DNA of 64,000 nucleotides from Bradyrhizobium niftali. Lineage in GTDB: Bacteria; Pseudomonadota; Alphaproteobacteria; Rhizobiales; Xanthobacteraceae. The notes under the pieces are model-generated. The model worked only from the letters and a program-made list of their open reading frames with translations. It was not told the origin of the DNA and did not search any database. Of the stretch, positions 28,106-36,266 are shown in pieces. The stretch spans positions 43,836-107,835 of the forward strand of contig NZ_SPQT01000034.1 in assembly GCF_004571025.1 (NCBI RefSeq), written 5' to 3'. Within the stretch, counting starts at the first letter, position 1; the number at the start of each line of letters is the position of its first letter. Both the position numbers and the translations under genes were made by a program.

Positions 28106-30506
28106 TCAACGTGCCGCCGGTCTTCTTCGTCACCTCCGCCACGACCTTCGCGGCGACAGCCTCGATCTCCTGGTCGGTCAAGGTCTTCTCGCGCGGCTGG
28201 ATCGTCACCGCGATCGCGATCGACTTCTTGCCGTCATCGATGCCCTTGCCCTCGTAGACGTCGAACACGTTGACGCCGGTGATCAGCTTCTTGTCGACGC
28301 TTAGCGCGGCGCGCACGATGTCGCCGGCCTTCACTGTGCGGTCGACGATGAAGGCGAAGTCGCGTGACACCGGCTGGAAGGCCGACAGCTCGATCACGGG
28401 CTTGGCGCGGGTCGGCTTCTTCTTGGCCTCGGGGATGCGGTCGAGGATCATCTCGAACACCATCAGCGGACCGTCGGCGCCGAGCGCTTCCAGCGCGCGC
28501 GGATGCATCTCGCCGAAATAGCCGAGCACGTTCTGCGGGCCAATCTGGATCGTGCCGGAACGGCCCGGATGCAGCCAGCCGGGACCGCCGGGTACGATCT
28601 GAAGCGCCTGCATCGGCGCGCCGCTTGCGGCCAGCACCGCCAGCGCATCGGCCTTGGCGTCGAACAGGTCAGCCTGCGCCGAGCCCGACCAGTGCCGTCC
28701 GAGACCTTCCGAGGACGCAAAGCCGCGGCGCACGCCGCTTGCCGCCATGAACTGATCCTGCGGGCGATCGCCCTTGAAGATCTGGCCGACCTCGAACAGC
28801 GCGACATCGCCGAAGCCGCGATCGGCATTGGCCTGCGCCGCCGCGATCAGGCCCGCCAGCAGGGTCGGGCGCATGTCGGAGAGGTCAGAGGCGATCGGGT
28901 TGGCCACTTCCAGTTCGCGCTGGCCGCCGCCGAACAGTTTTGCCGCAGACTTCGTGATGAACGACCACGTCACCGCTTCGATGATGCCGCGGCTCGCGAG
29001 CGCGCGCCGCGCCCGGCGCGTGCGGAGCTGGAGCGGGGTCAGCACCGGTTTGCGCGCGTCCTCGCCGCGCTCGAACGGCGTCATCGGCACCTTGTCGACG
29101 CCGTAGATGCGGACGATCTCCTCGACGATGTCGGCCTTGCCGTGCACGTCGGTGCGCCACGAGGGCACCGCGACCTTCACCACCGGGCCGGGGCCCGCCA
29201 TCATGAAGCCGAGATGGGTCAGGATGCGCTTCATCTCCGGCTGCGGCACCTCGATGCCGGACAGGCGCTTGACCTCGGTCACCGGGAAATCGATCACGCG
29301 GTCGTCGCCGAAGGCCTTGCCGACCACGATATTCTCGGACGGCGCGCCGCCGCACATCTCCATCACCAGCCTGGTCGCGAGCTCCAGCCCCGGCACCATG
29401 AAGGCCGGATCGACGCCGCGCTCGAAGCGGTAGCGCGCATCGGAATTGATGCCGAGCTTGCGGCCGGTCTGGGCGATGTTGATCTCGTTCCACAGCGCCG
29501 ATTCGATCAGCACGTCGGTGGTGTTCTCGTCGCAGCCGGAGGCCTCGCCGCCCATGATGCCGGCGAGCGATTCGACGCCGTGCTCATCCGCGATCACGCA
29601 GGTCGCGGAATCGAGATTGTAGGTGCGACCGTCGAGCGCGAGCAGCGTCTCGCCGTCGCGGGCGCGGCGCACCACGAGATTGCCCTTGACCTTCCTGGCG
29701 TCGAACACGTGCAGCGGGCGCGCGCGGTCGTAGGTCATGAAATTGGTGATGTCGACCAGCGCGTTGATCGGACGCAGGCCGATCGCGGTCAGCCGCTTCT
29801 GCAGCCATTCCGGCGACGGGCCGTTCTTGACGCCGCGCACGAGGCGAAGCGCGAAGCCCGGACACAGCGTCGCATCCTCGACCGTGACCTTCACCGGGCA
29901 GGGGAATTCGCCCTTGATAGCCTTGATGGTCGGGTCCTTGAACTTGCCCATGTCGGCGGCGGCGAGGTCGCGCGCGATGCCGTGCACACCGGTGCAGTCC
30001 TGCCGGTTCGGGGTCAGGTTGATCTCGACCACGGGATCGCCGAGCGCGGCCCATTCGGCGTAAGCAGCGCCGATCGGCGCATCCGCCGGCAACTCCATGA
30101 TGCCGTCATGGTCGTTGGAGATCTGCAGCTCGGCCGCCGAGCACAGCATGCCGCGGCTCTCGACGCCGCGGATGGTGCCGACGCCCAGCGTGATGTCCTT
30201 GCCGGGAATGTAGGTGCCGGGGGCTGAGAACACGCTGACGAGACCCGCGCGCGCGTTCGGCGCCCCGCACACGACCTGCACGGGCGCGCCACCATCACCG
30301 GTGTCGACCATGCAGACGCGCAGGCGATCCGCATTCGGATGCTGCTCGGCCGAGATCACCTTCGCAATGGTGAACGGCTTCAGCGCCTTCGCCTTGTCCT
30401 CGATGTTCTCGACCTCGAGCCCGATCATGGTGAGCTTCTCGGCGAGCCGCTCCAGCGGCTCGTCGGTGTCGAGATGGTCCTTTAGCCAGGAGAGCGTGAA
30501 TTTCAT
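28098..30506 (-). CDS. pheT: Phenylalanine--tRNA ligase beta subunit
   Basis: PheT (802 aa) is the large subunit of the alpha2beta2 enzyme that charges tRNA-Phe. Order of domains: N-terminal fragment ('MKFTLSWLKDHLDTDEPLE'), EMAP/OB-like tRNA-binding region (about 40-150), B3/B4 editing domain ('TPNRQDCTGVHGIARDLAAA' and following), B5 domain and the C-terminal ferredoxin-like anticodon-binding domain ('FQPVSRDFAFIVDRTVKAGDIVRAAL'). It follows the ASCH-domain gene by 10 bp in the pheS-ASCH-pheT operon. Its stop codon lies in a palindromic repeat. Confidence 0.98.
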   Translation of the reverse strand: MKFTLSWLKDHLDTDEPLERLAEKLTMIGLEVENIEDKAKALKPFTIAKVISAEQHPNADRLRVCMVDTGDGGAPVQVVCGAPNARAGLVSVFSAPGTYIPGKDITLGVGTIRGVESRGMLCSAAELQISNDHDGIMELPADAPIGAAYAEWAALGDPVVEINLTPNRQDCTGVHGIARDLAAADMGKFKDPTIKAIKGEFPCPVKVTVEDATLCPGFALRLVRGVKNGPSPEWLQKRLTAIGLRPINALVDITNFMTYDRARPLHVFDARKVKGNLVVRRARDGETLLALDGRTYNLDSATCVIADEHGVESLAGIMGGEASGCDENTTDVLIESALWNEINIAQTGRKLGINSDARYRFERGVDPAFMVPGLELATRLVMEMCGGAPSENIVVGKAFGDDRVIDFPVTEVKRLSGIEVPQPEMKRILTHLGFMMAGPGPVVKVAVPSWRTDVHGKADIVEEIVRIYGVDKVPMTPFERGEDARKPVLTPLQLRTRRARRALASRGIIEAVTWSFITKSAAKLFGGGQRELEVANPIASDLSDMRPTLLAGLIAAAQANADRGFGDVALFEVGQIFKGDRPQDQFMAASGVRRGFASSEGLGRHWSGSAQADLFDAKADALAVLAASGAPMQALQIVPGGPGWLHPGRSGTIQIGPQNVLGYFGEMHPRALEALGADGPLMVFEMILDRIPEAKKKPTRAKPVIELSAFQPVSRDFAFIVDRTVKAGDIVRAALSVDKKLITGVNVFDVYEGKGIDDGKKSIAIAVTIQPREKTLTDQEIEAVAAKVVAEVTKKTGGTLRA

Positions 30507-30516
30507 GGTGCCGTTC

Positions 30517-30912
30517 CTAGAAAACCTCGATCAGGCGAAAGCGTTCGCACATGAGCATCATGTCTTCGCGAAATTTGCCTTGCCGACCGAAATAGTTGCG
30601 ATGCGCGTTGCGCCAGTAGTCGAGACTGCGATCACCTTCGCCTTCGTCGAAGGCAAAGGCCGCATCAACCTCGCCGAAGCGGCGATAGCTCACCTCGGTC
30701 GATTCGATGATGCAGCGTGGCTCTCCGCGTCCGTCGAGCACGATCCAGCGTTCGCCCGGCGTCGAGGTGTTGGGCTCGTCCTCGGTGCTGCATGTCGCGG
30801 TCTTGACGCCCCGGATCACGAGATCGAGCAACTCGTCGGCCAGCGCCGGTCCGTCGCCGAAGGCGAACGACCGCAGGCCGCGATATTGCTCCGGGACGGC
30901 GCTCAGGTTCAC
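30517..30912 (-). CDS. ASCH-domain protein between pheS and pheT
   Basis: This 131-aa protein has the ASCH fold (PUA-like, proposed RNA-binding). It has 'FGDGPALADELLDLVIRGVKTATCSTED', 'TPGERWIVLDGRGEPRCIIESTEV' and 'DEGEGDRSLDYWRNAHRNYFGRQG', the last with the acidic/WR motif of the family. I start it at a GTG (30912) that overlaps the pheS stop as GTGA; a longer open frame upstream lies inside pheS and is unsupported. Some ASCH proteins are amidohydrolases on N4-acetylcytidine. A translation-linked role is an inference from its position in the operon. Confidence 0.85.
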   Translation of the reverse strand: MNLSAVPEQYRGLRSFAFGDGPALADELLDLVIRGVKTATCSTEDEPNTSTPGERWIVLDGRGEPRCIIESTEVSYRRFGEVDAAFAFDEGEGDRSLDYWRNAHRNYFGRQGKFREDMMLMCERFRLIEVF

Positions 30913-31991
30913 GTGCTCAATCCCCCCGCGAGCGTCGGGACTTCCAGCGGCTTGAAGCCGTAATGGGACAGCCAGCGGACGTCGCTGTCGAACAGCTGGC
31001 GCAGGTCGGCGATGCCGTATTTCAGCATGGCGATGCGGTCGATGCCCATGCCCCAGGCAAAGCCCTGGTACTCGTCGGGATCGATGCCGCAAGCGCGCAG
31101 CACGTTCGGATGCACCATGCCGCAGCCGAGAATCTCGAGCCAGTCCTCACCCTCGCCGAAGCGGATCTCGCCCTTGTCGCGACGGCACTGGATGTCGACT
31201 TCCAGCGACGGCTCGGTGAACGGGAAGAACGACGGGCGGAAGCGCATGTTGATGTGGTCGACCTCGAAGAACGCCTTGCAGAACTCGTGCAGGATCCATT
31301 TGAGGTGGCCGAGATGCGAGTGCTTGTCGATGACGAGGCCTTCGACCTGGTGGAATTGCGGCGTGTGGGTCGCGTCCGAATCGATGCGATAGGTGCGGCC
31401 CGGACAGATCACGCGGATCGGCGGCTTCTGGCTCAGCATGGTGCGCACCTGCACCGGCGAGGTGTGGGTCCGCAGCAGCATGCGCGAGCCGTCCTCCTTC
31501 GGATGGAAGAAGAAGGTGTCGTGCATCTCGCGCGCGGGATGGCCTTCCGGGAAGTTCAGCTTGGTGAAGTTGTAGTCGTCGGTCTCGATATCCGGGCCTT
31601 CGGCGACCGAGAAGCCCATGTCGGCGAAGATCGTGGTCAGCTCGTCCCAGACCTGGCTCAGCGGATGGATGCGGCCGGCCTCGGCCTGCGCGTCGCGCAG
31701 CGGCAGCGTCACGTCGATGGTCTCGGACGCCAGCCGCGCATCGAGCGCCGCCGACTTCAAAACGTCGCGCCGCGTGGCGAGCGCCTCGGTGACCTTGTCC
31801 TTGGCCTGGTTGATCGCGGCGCCTTGCGTCTTGCGCTCGTCGGGCGACATCTTGCCGAGCGTGGCAAGCAGCGCCGAGATAGAGCCCTTCTTGCCGAGGG
31901 CTGCGACGCGCACCGCTTCGAGGGCGGCTTCGTCGCCGGCGGCGGCGATCTGGTCGAGGATGGATGCTTCAAGCGTTGCGAGGTCGGACAC
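30909..31991 (-). CDS. pheS: Phenylalanine--tRNA ligase alpha subunit
   Basis: PheS (360 aa) is the catalytic subunit of phenylalanyl-tRNA synthetase. It starts at a GTG (31991), followed by 'SDLATLEASILDQIAAAGDEAALEAVRVAALGKKGSI', the N-terminal coiled coil that binds tRNA. Class II motifs are 'HPLSQVWDELTTIFADMGFSVAEGPDIE', 'LRTHTSPVQVRTML', 'FHQVEGLVIDKHSHLGHLK' and motif 3 'GFAWGMGIDRIAMLKYGIADLRQLF'. It is separated from rplT by a gene on the opposite strand, so it probably has its own promoter. Confidence 0.98.
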   Translation of the reverse strand: MSDLATLEASILDQIAAAGDEAALEAVRVAALGKKGSISALLATLGKMSPDERKTQGAAINQAKDKVTEALATRRDVLKSAALDARLASETIDVTLPLRDAQAEAGRIHPLSQVWDELTTIFADMGFSVAEGPDIETDDYNFTKLNFPEGHPAREMHDTFFFHPKEDGSRMLLRTHTSPVQVRTMLSQKPPIRVICPGRTYRIDSDATHTPQFHQVEGLVIDKHSHLGHLKWILHEFCKAFFEVDHINMRFRPSFFPFTEPSLEVDIQCRRDKGEIRFGEGEDWLEILGCGMVHPNVLRACGIDPDEYQGFAWGMGIDRIAMLKYGIADLRQLFDSDVRWLSHYGFKPLEVPTLAGGLST

Positions 31992-32142
31992 AGTCAAATC
32001 CTTGCTGCCAAATTCGGCTGGGTTGTCGCCGCCCGAAGGGCGTAACGTCAAGCAAAAAGCCGGTCATTTCGCGCTCTCGACCAGCTGGGTTGAACCTCGC
32101 ACGGGGCCCCGGCACCAAGGGAGGATACGAGGAGACTTCGTG

Positions 32143-32556
32143 ATGTACTCAAGGTCCTGCCTGGCCATTCTGGCCGTCGCTCTGTCGGTCGCCGGCACCC
32201 CGGCACGCGCCATGGTCTGCATGGAGAAATCCATGACGCTGGACGAGGTCGTCGACACCATCAACGCCCAGAAGGGCTGCGAAAGCGCGATGAAGGTGTT
32301 TCAGGATTGCCAACTGACCGCGAGCGGCGATGTCCAGCTCGGCGCCGCCGTCGAAAAGAAATGCGAGGCGGACTTCAAGCCCGGCCTCAGTGCCGCGCAG
32401 GCGCAGGCGTACAAAAGCGAGATGCACGCGTGCGACGTCAAGTACCGGAACAAGTCCGGCACCATGTATCTCTCGTTTACGGCATTCTGCCGGGCGCAGG
32501 TCGCCCAGCGTTACTCGCAACGCGCGCTGAAGGCTGCGGGCCAGAAGGCCCGCTAG
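32143..32556 (+). CDS. Small secreted cysteine-containing protein, unknown function
   Basis: I do not recognise the family. The 137-aa product starts 'MYSRSCLAILAVALSVAGTPARA', a clear signal peptide, and the mature part has six cysteines, suggesting disulfides in the periplasm. It has a strong ribosome site ('gaggatacgaggag'). It lies on the plus strand between the minus-strand rplT and pheS genes, so it interrupts the usual rpmI-rplT-pheST order. Confidence 0.72.
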   Translation: MYSRSCLAILAVALSVAGTPARAMVCMEKSMTLDEVVDTINAQKGCESAMKVFQDCQLTASGDVQLGAAVEKKCEADFKPGLSAAQAQAYKSEMHACDVKYRNKSGTMYLSFTAFCRAQVAQRYSQRALKAAGQKAR

Positions 32557-32588
32557 CGTTGGCCTTATCAGGCTGCGAGCGCAGCCTT

Positions 32589-32948
32589 TTAGGCGGCCAG
32601 CGCTGCCTTGGCCTTCTCGGCGATCGCCTGGAACGACGCGGGCTCGTTGATCGCGAGATCCGACAGCACCTTGCGGTCCACGGTGATACCCGACTTGGCG
32701 AGACCGTCGATAAATCGGCTGTAGGTCAGGCCGAACGGACGCACAGCGGCGTTGAGGCGCTGGATCCAGAGCGCGCGGAACGTCCGCTTCTTGCGCTTGC
32801 GGTCGCGGAAGGCGTACTGCTGGGCCTTCTCGACGGCCGGCTTGGCGGCGCGGATGGTGTTCTTGCGGCGGCCGTAGAAACCCTTGGCGGCCTTGTAGAC
32901 TTTCTTGTGCTTGGCGTGGGCGGTCACACCGCGTTTGACGCGAGACAT
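32589..32948 (-). CDS. rplT: 50S ribosomal protein L20
   Basis: L20 (119 aa) binds 23S rRNA early in 50S assembly. The sequence 'MSRVKRGVTAHAKHKKVYKAAKGFYGRRKNTIRAAKPAVEKAQQYAFRDRKRKKRTFRALWIQRLNAA' is canonical. rpmI lies 80 bp upstream on the same strand. In other bacteria L20 represses this operon by binding its mRNA leader; no leader structure was worked out here. Confidence 0.98.
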   Translation of the reverse strand: MSRVKRGVTAHAKHKKVYKAAKGFYGRRKNTIRAAKPAVEKAQQYAFRDRKRKKRTFRALWIQRLNAAVRPFGLTYSRFIDGLAKSGITVDRKVLSDLAINEPASFQAIAEKAKAALAA

Positions 32949-33028
32949 GACAAAAATCCTTCAGAGATGACTTGGTTTTCGGATCGCCGCGCGAGGCGCG
33001 GCTGAGGTGGCAGTGATCGTGGACGCGA

Positions 33029-33229
33029 TCAGGCGTTCGGCAAGAAGTACTTCTTGACGTTGTCGCCGTCGGTCTTGAACAGCACGCGGGTGCCGCGAAG
33101 CTGACGGATCTGCTTCTTCGTCCGCTTGATCATGCCGTGACGCTTGCCGCGCTGGGCGTGCATCACTTTGCCGGTGGCAGTCACCTTGAAGCGCTTTTTA
33201 GCGCCCGATTTGGTCTTCAGCTTGGGCAT
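33029..33229 (-). CDS. rpmI: 50S ribosomal protein L35
   Basis: L35 (66 aa), 'MPKLKTKSGAKKRFKVTATGKVMHAQRGKRHGMIKRTKKQIRQLRGTRVL', is a basic ribosomal protein. It leads the rpmI-rplT pair. infC, its usual operon partner upstream, is 730 bp away with a plus-strand gene and a strong terminator in between, so the classical infC-rpmI-rplT operon is split here. Confidence 0.98.
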   Translation of the reverse strand: MPKLKTKSGAKKRFKVTATGKVMHAQRGKRHGMIKRTKKQIRQLRGTRVLFKTDGDNVKKYFLPNA

Positions 33230-33504
33230 TTGGCTCTCCTAATGGCCACGGAAATCCGCCCGCGAAGGCGGCTGGCCGTCAAAAATGCTCGTTAGAGCGT
33301 TGATTGTGCTCAGGTTTCTACGAACAAGCGCGGAACCCGCACGAAACACCGCCACGGCAGCCCTTAATCAGCCGGGCGATGAAGGCTGGGCTTATGCCAG
33401 AGCGGCAGCCAATTGGCAACGATGAACCGCCAAAACCCGCCCGCCGACTATCCGGAGTTGCCACCCTCATCGTCCAGGCCGTGTCGCCCGGAGGAAGGAC
33501 CAAA

Positions 33505-33900
33505 ATGGCCCATTTCCCGCAATTTGTCCCGCAATTTGCCCGCCCGCGCCGTCTGGCGCTGCTTGCCGTGCTCGCCGCCGCCGCGCTGCCGTCCGCCGCC
33601 GATGCCCGCGCCGGCCGCTATGACGGCATCTGGAACGTCACCTTCGCCACCACCCGCGGCAATTGCAGCTCAGGCTACAGCGTCCCCTTCACCGTGACCG
33701 GCAGCCGCGTCTCGTCCGCCGGCGGCGGCCGGGTCTCGGGCAGGGTCAAGCGCTCCGGCACTGTGGCGGTCAATGTCTCGGTCGGCGCGTCCCATGCCAG
33801 CGGCGGCGGCCGGCTTGCCGGTGTGAACGGCTCCGGCGCATGGAGCGGCATCATTTTCGGCGACCGCTGCAGCGGCACCTGGCAGGCGACGCGGAGCTGA
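33505..33900 (+). CDS. Small secreted Gly/Ser-rich protein, unknown function
   Basis: The 131-aa product, from the ATG at 33505 after a GAGGAAGG ribosome site, has a basic start, a hydrophobic export helix ('LALLAVLAAAALPSAADARAG') and a beta-rich mature part. That part reads 'GRYDGIWNVTFATTRGNCSSGYSVPFTVTGSRVSS', ending 'FGDRCSGTWQATRS', with two cysteines. It recalls short rhizobial periplasmic proteins, but no function is known. The interval 33230-33504 upstream shows no gene. Confidence 0.72.
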   Translation: MAHFPQFVPQFARPRRLALLAVLAAAALPSAADARAGRYDGIWNVTFATTRGNCSSGYSVPFTVTGSRVSSAGGGRVSGRVKRSGTVAVNVSVGASHASGGGRLAGVNGSGAWSGIIFGDRCSGTWQATRS

Positions 33901-33906
33901 CACACA

Positions 33907-33937
33907 AACGGCCCGCCGGAGAACCGGACGGGCCGTT
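33907..33937. terminator. Strong bidirectional hairpin terminator
   Basis: AACGGCCCG and CGGGCCGTT form a 9-bp stem that continues inward as CCGG-AGAA-CCGG with one bulged A. It lies between the convergent 3' ends of the secreted-protein gene and infC. A U-tract is weak, so termination may be hairpin-driven. Confidence 0.7.
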
Positions 33938-33962
33938 AACTCTCAATTCCAAATAACTGGCG

Positions 33963-34502
33963 TCAGCGCGGCGCCAGCACCATGACCACCTGGCGGCCTT
34001 CGAACCGCGCGTCCTGCTCGACCTTGGCGAGCTCGGCGACGTCGGTCTTGATCTTGTCCAGAAGCTTGGTGCCGATCTCCTGGTGCGCCATTTCGCGGCC
34101 GCGATAGCGCAGCGTGATCTTGACCTTGTCGCCCTCTTCGAAGAACCGCTGCATCGCGCGCATCTTCACGTCGTAATCATGATCGTCGATCATCGGACGG
34201 AGCTTGATCTCCTTGATCTCGACGGTCTTCTGCCGCTTGCGGGCTTCGGCGGCTTTCTTCTGAGCGGAATACTTGTACTTCCCGTAGTCCATGATCTTGC
34301 AGACGGGAGGGCTGGTATTCGGCGAAATCTCGACCAGATCCATGCCAGCTTCCTGGGCCATCTTGATGGCGACGACGGTCTCGACCGTGCCTTTATTGTC
34401 ACCGGTCTGATCGATCAGCTGGATCTGCGCATTGCGAATATCATCATTGATGCGCGGCCCGTCTTTGCTGGCAGCGGGCGGAGCTTTATTAGGACGGCGA
34501 AT
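33963..34502 (-). CDS. infC: Translation initiation factor IF-3 (ATT start)
   Basis: IF-3 (179 aa from the proposed start) prevents premature subunit joining and checks initiator tRNA pairing. The N-domain is 'DGPRINDDIRNAQIQLIDQTGDNKGTVETVVAIKMAQEAGMDLVEISPNTSPPVCKIMDYGKYKYSAQKK' and the C-domain follows. No ATG or GTG gives the usual length. An ATT codon at 34502-34500, preceded by GGAG, gives 'IRRPNKAPPAASKDG' and a normal 179-180 aa protein. E. coli infC also starts with ATT, which lets IF-3 repress its own translation. An upstream in-frame start would add about 22 residues. Confidence 0.95.
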   Translation of the reverse strand: MRRPNKAPPAASKDGPRINDDIRNAQIQLIDQTGDNKGTVETVVAIKMAQEAGMDLVEISPNTSPPVCKIMDYGKYKYSAQKKAAEARKRQKTVEIKEIKLRPMIDDHDYDVKMRAMQRFFEEGDKVKITLRYRGREMAHQEIGTKLLDKIKTDVAELAKVEQDARFEGRQVVMVLAPR

Positions 34503-34751
34503 GGGTGGTTCTCCAAAGTTGTGAAAGAAGCGGCTATTTTGAAGGAAGATGCGTTTGCCGGCAAGCAAGTCGCGTACGCGAAGCGAAAAACCGTTAAATG
34601 CGAGGCATTTTGGTCACGCCTGGCGGCACGCTGACCGACATAGACACCTTGACCCTGTTCCGCAAGCGTCCCAAAGGGCCAATACCGATGTCCGGCGGTG
34701 CCACGGAACGCGCCCAGACAGCTCAAACAGCACAGCCAGAGTAAACGTTCC

Positions 34752-35552
34752 ATGACCGATGCAATTCCCGATACCGTGCTCGATTTCATCGATGTGGGCG
34801 AGGGCGCGTCCGCGCGCAGGATCGCGGTGCGCCGCCGCGCCGGAAAGGGCCCCGGCCTCGTTTGGCTCGGCGGGTTCAAATCGGACATGCAGGGCAGCAA
34901 GGCGCTGGCGCTCGACGCCTGGGCCAGCGACCATGGCCGCGCCGCGGTCCGGTTCGACTATTCCGGCCACGGCGAATCTGGCGGCGATTTCGCCGACGGA
35001 ACCATCGGGCGCTGGCTGGAGGAGAGCGTCGCGGTGTTCGAGCGGTTCTGCGACGGCCCGCAGATCCTGATCGGCTCCTCCATGGGCGGCTGGATGGCGC
35101 TGCTGCTCGCGCGCGAGATCAGGAAGCGCCAGGAGAAGCAACAAGCCAAGGCGTCGCTCGCCGGCCTCGTGCTGATCGCGCCGGCGCCCGACTTCACCGA
35201 GGAGCTGATGTGGAAGAATTTTCCGGCTGCGGTGAAGAAGGAGATCGAAACCAAGGGCGTCTGGCTGCGGCCGTCCGAGTATGGCGACGGCTCGCCCTAT
35301 CCGATCACGCGGAATCTGATCGAGGAGGGCCGCAACCATCTCGTGCTCGGCAGCGCCATCGATCTCGGCTGCCCCGTCCGCATCCTGCAAGGCGCGCAGG
35401 ACCCTGATGTGCCCTGGCAGCACGCCTTCGCGCTGACGCACCGCCTGCCGGCCGACGACGTCGTGCTGACCTTGATCCAGGACGGCGACCACCGCCTCTC
35501 GCGCCCGCAGGACATCGCGCGCATTCTTGCCGCGGTGGCCGAGATCGGGTGA
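34752..35552 (+). CDS. Alpha/beta hydrolase
   Basis: This 266-aa alpha/beta hydrolase has the nucleophile elbow 'ILIGSSMGGWMALLLA' (GSSMGG). Other family features are 'GLVWLGGFKSDMQGSKALALDAWASDHGRAAVRFDYSGHGESGG' and the late catalytic 'QGAQDPDVPWQHAF' Asp and 'LIQDGDHRLSRP' His. This layout resembles the mitochondrial ABHD10 type (acyl-protein or acyl-glucuronide thioesterase), but the substrate is unknown. The ATG at 34752 is chosen. Confidence 0.88.
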   Translation: MTDAIPDTVLDFIDVGEGASARRIAVRRRAGKGPGLVWLGGFKSDMQGSKALALDAWASDHGRAAVRFDYSGHGESGGDFADGTIGRWLEESVAVFERFCDGPQILIGSSMGGWMALLLAREIRKRQEKQQAKASLAGLVLIAPAPDFTEELMWKNFPAAVKKEIETKGVWLRPSEYGDGSPYPITRNLIEEGRNHLVLGSAIDLGCPVRILQGAQDPDVPWQHAFALTHRLPADDVVLTLIQDGDHRLSRPQDIARILAAVAEIG

Positions 35553-35572
35553 GGTGTTGCCAAGCATTAGGT

Positions 35573-35727
35573 GTCATCGTCCGCCTTGTGCGCGATTGCG
35601 CACTGGGGCGGACGATCCAGTATTCCAGAGACGGTCGTGTTTAATCGAGAGGCCGCGGCGTACTGGATGCCCCGCCGGAGCCTGTCATCGGGCTCGCCGA
35701 AGGCGAGACCCGGTGGCGGGGCATGAC
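35573..35727. repeat. Palindromic intergenic repeat, family 'gtcatcgtccgcc...ggcggggcatgac'
   Basis: It contains 'cggacgatccagtattccagag' and 'gaggccgcggcgtactggatgccccgcc', which also occur in the copy at 37151-37254. It lies between the hydrolase gene and the SnoaL-like gene. Confidence 0.78.
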
Positions 35728-35748
35728 CAAGAAGTGGGAGCCTCGCCG

Positions 35749-36216
35749 ATGACCACCACAGCCATGCTGCGCGCCTTCTGCGATGCCGTCGAGCAGCGCA
35801 ACGGCCGCGCGTTTGCCGAGCTCTTCACCGAAGACGGCGTCTATCACGACGTCTTCTACGGCGCGTTCGAAGGCCGCGAGAAGATCGCCGCGATGATCGA
35901 CGACTGGTTTTATCGCACGGCGACCGATTTCCGCTGGGACATGCATGATCCCGTCACCAACGGCAGCACGCTCTATGCGCGCTACACCTTCAGCTATCGC
36001 TCGACCTTGCCGGAAGCGAACGGCGCGCGGGCGATGTTCGAGGGCGTTGCGATCATGACGCTGAAGGACGGCAAGATCGCTGCCTATCACGAGGTCGCCA
36101 ACACCGCGCCGGCGTTTGTCGATTTGAAGTTTGCAGCCGAACGGATTGCCAAGATCGTCGCCAAGCAGGGCGCGGCGCTGAAGGCGCGGCCGGAGATGAA
36201 GCGGCATCTGGCGTAG
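35749..36216 (+). CDS. SnoaL/NTF2-like fold protein
   Basis: This 155-aa protein has the cone-shaped NTF2-like pattern: 'AMLRAFCDAVEQRNGRAFAELFTEDGVYHDVFYGAFEGREKIAAMIDDWFYR' and 'EGVAIMTLKDGKIAAYHEVANTAPAFVDL'. Such proteins act as isomerases, hydrolases or ligand binders. Nothing near it points to a pathway. The ATG at 35749 follows the repeat by 21 bp. Confidence 0.85.
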   Translation: MTTTAMLRAFCDAVEQRNGRAFAELFTEDGVYHDVFYGAFEGREKIAAMIDDWFYRTATDFRWDMHDPVTNGSTLYARYTFSYRSTLPEANGARAMFEGVAIMTLKDGKIAAYHEVANTAPAFVDLKFAAERIAKIVAKQGAALKARPEMKRHLA

Positions 36217-36218
36217 CT

Positions 36219-36259
36219 GTCATTCCGGGCTCGCGACTTCGTCGCGCCCCGGAATGACG
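36219..36259. terminator. Inverted repeat between convergent genes
   Basis: 'gtcattccgggctcgcgac' and 'gtcgcgccccggaatgac' pair. It belongs to the family seen at 9729-9827 and separates the SnoaL-like and thioesterase genes. Confidence 0.65.
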
Positions 36260-36266
36260 GCGGAGA

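Noticed and set aside
28503..30227. 574-codon frame opposite pheT
   Set aside because: Shadow of pheT; no recognisable domain.
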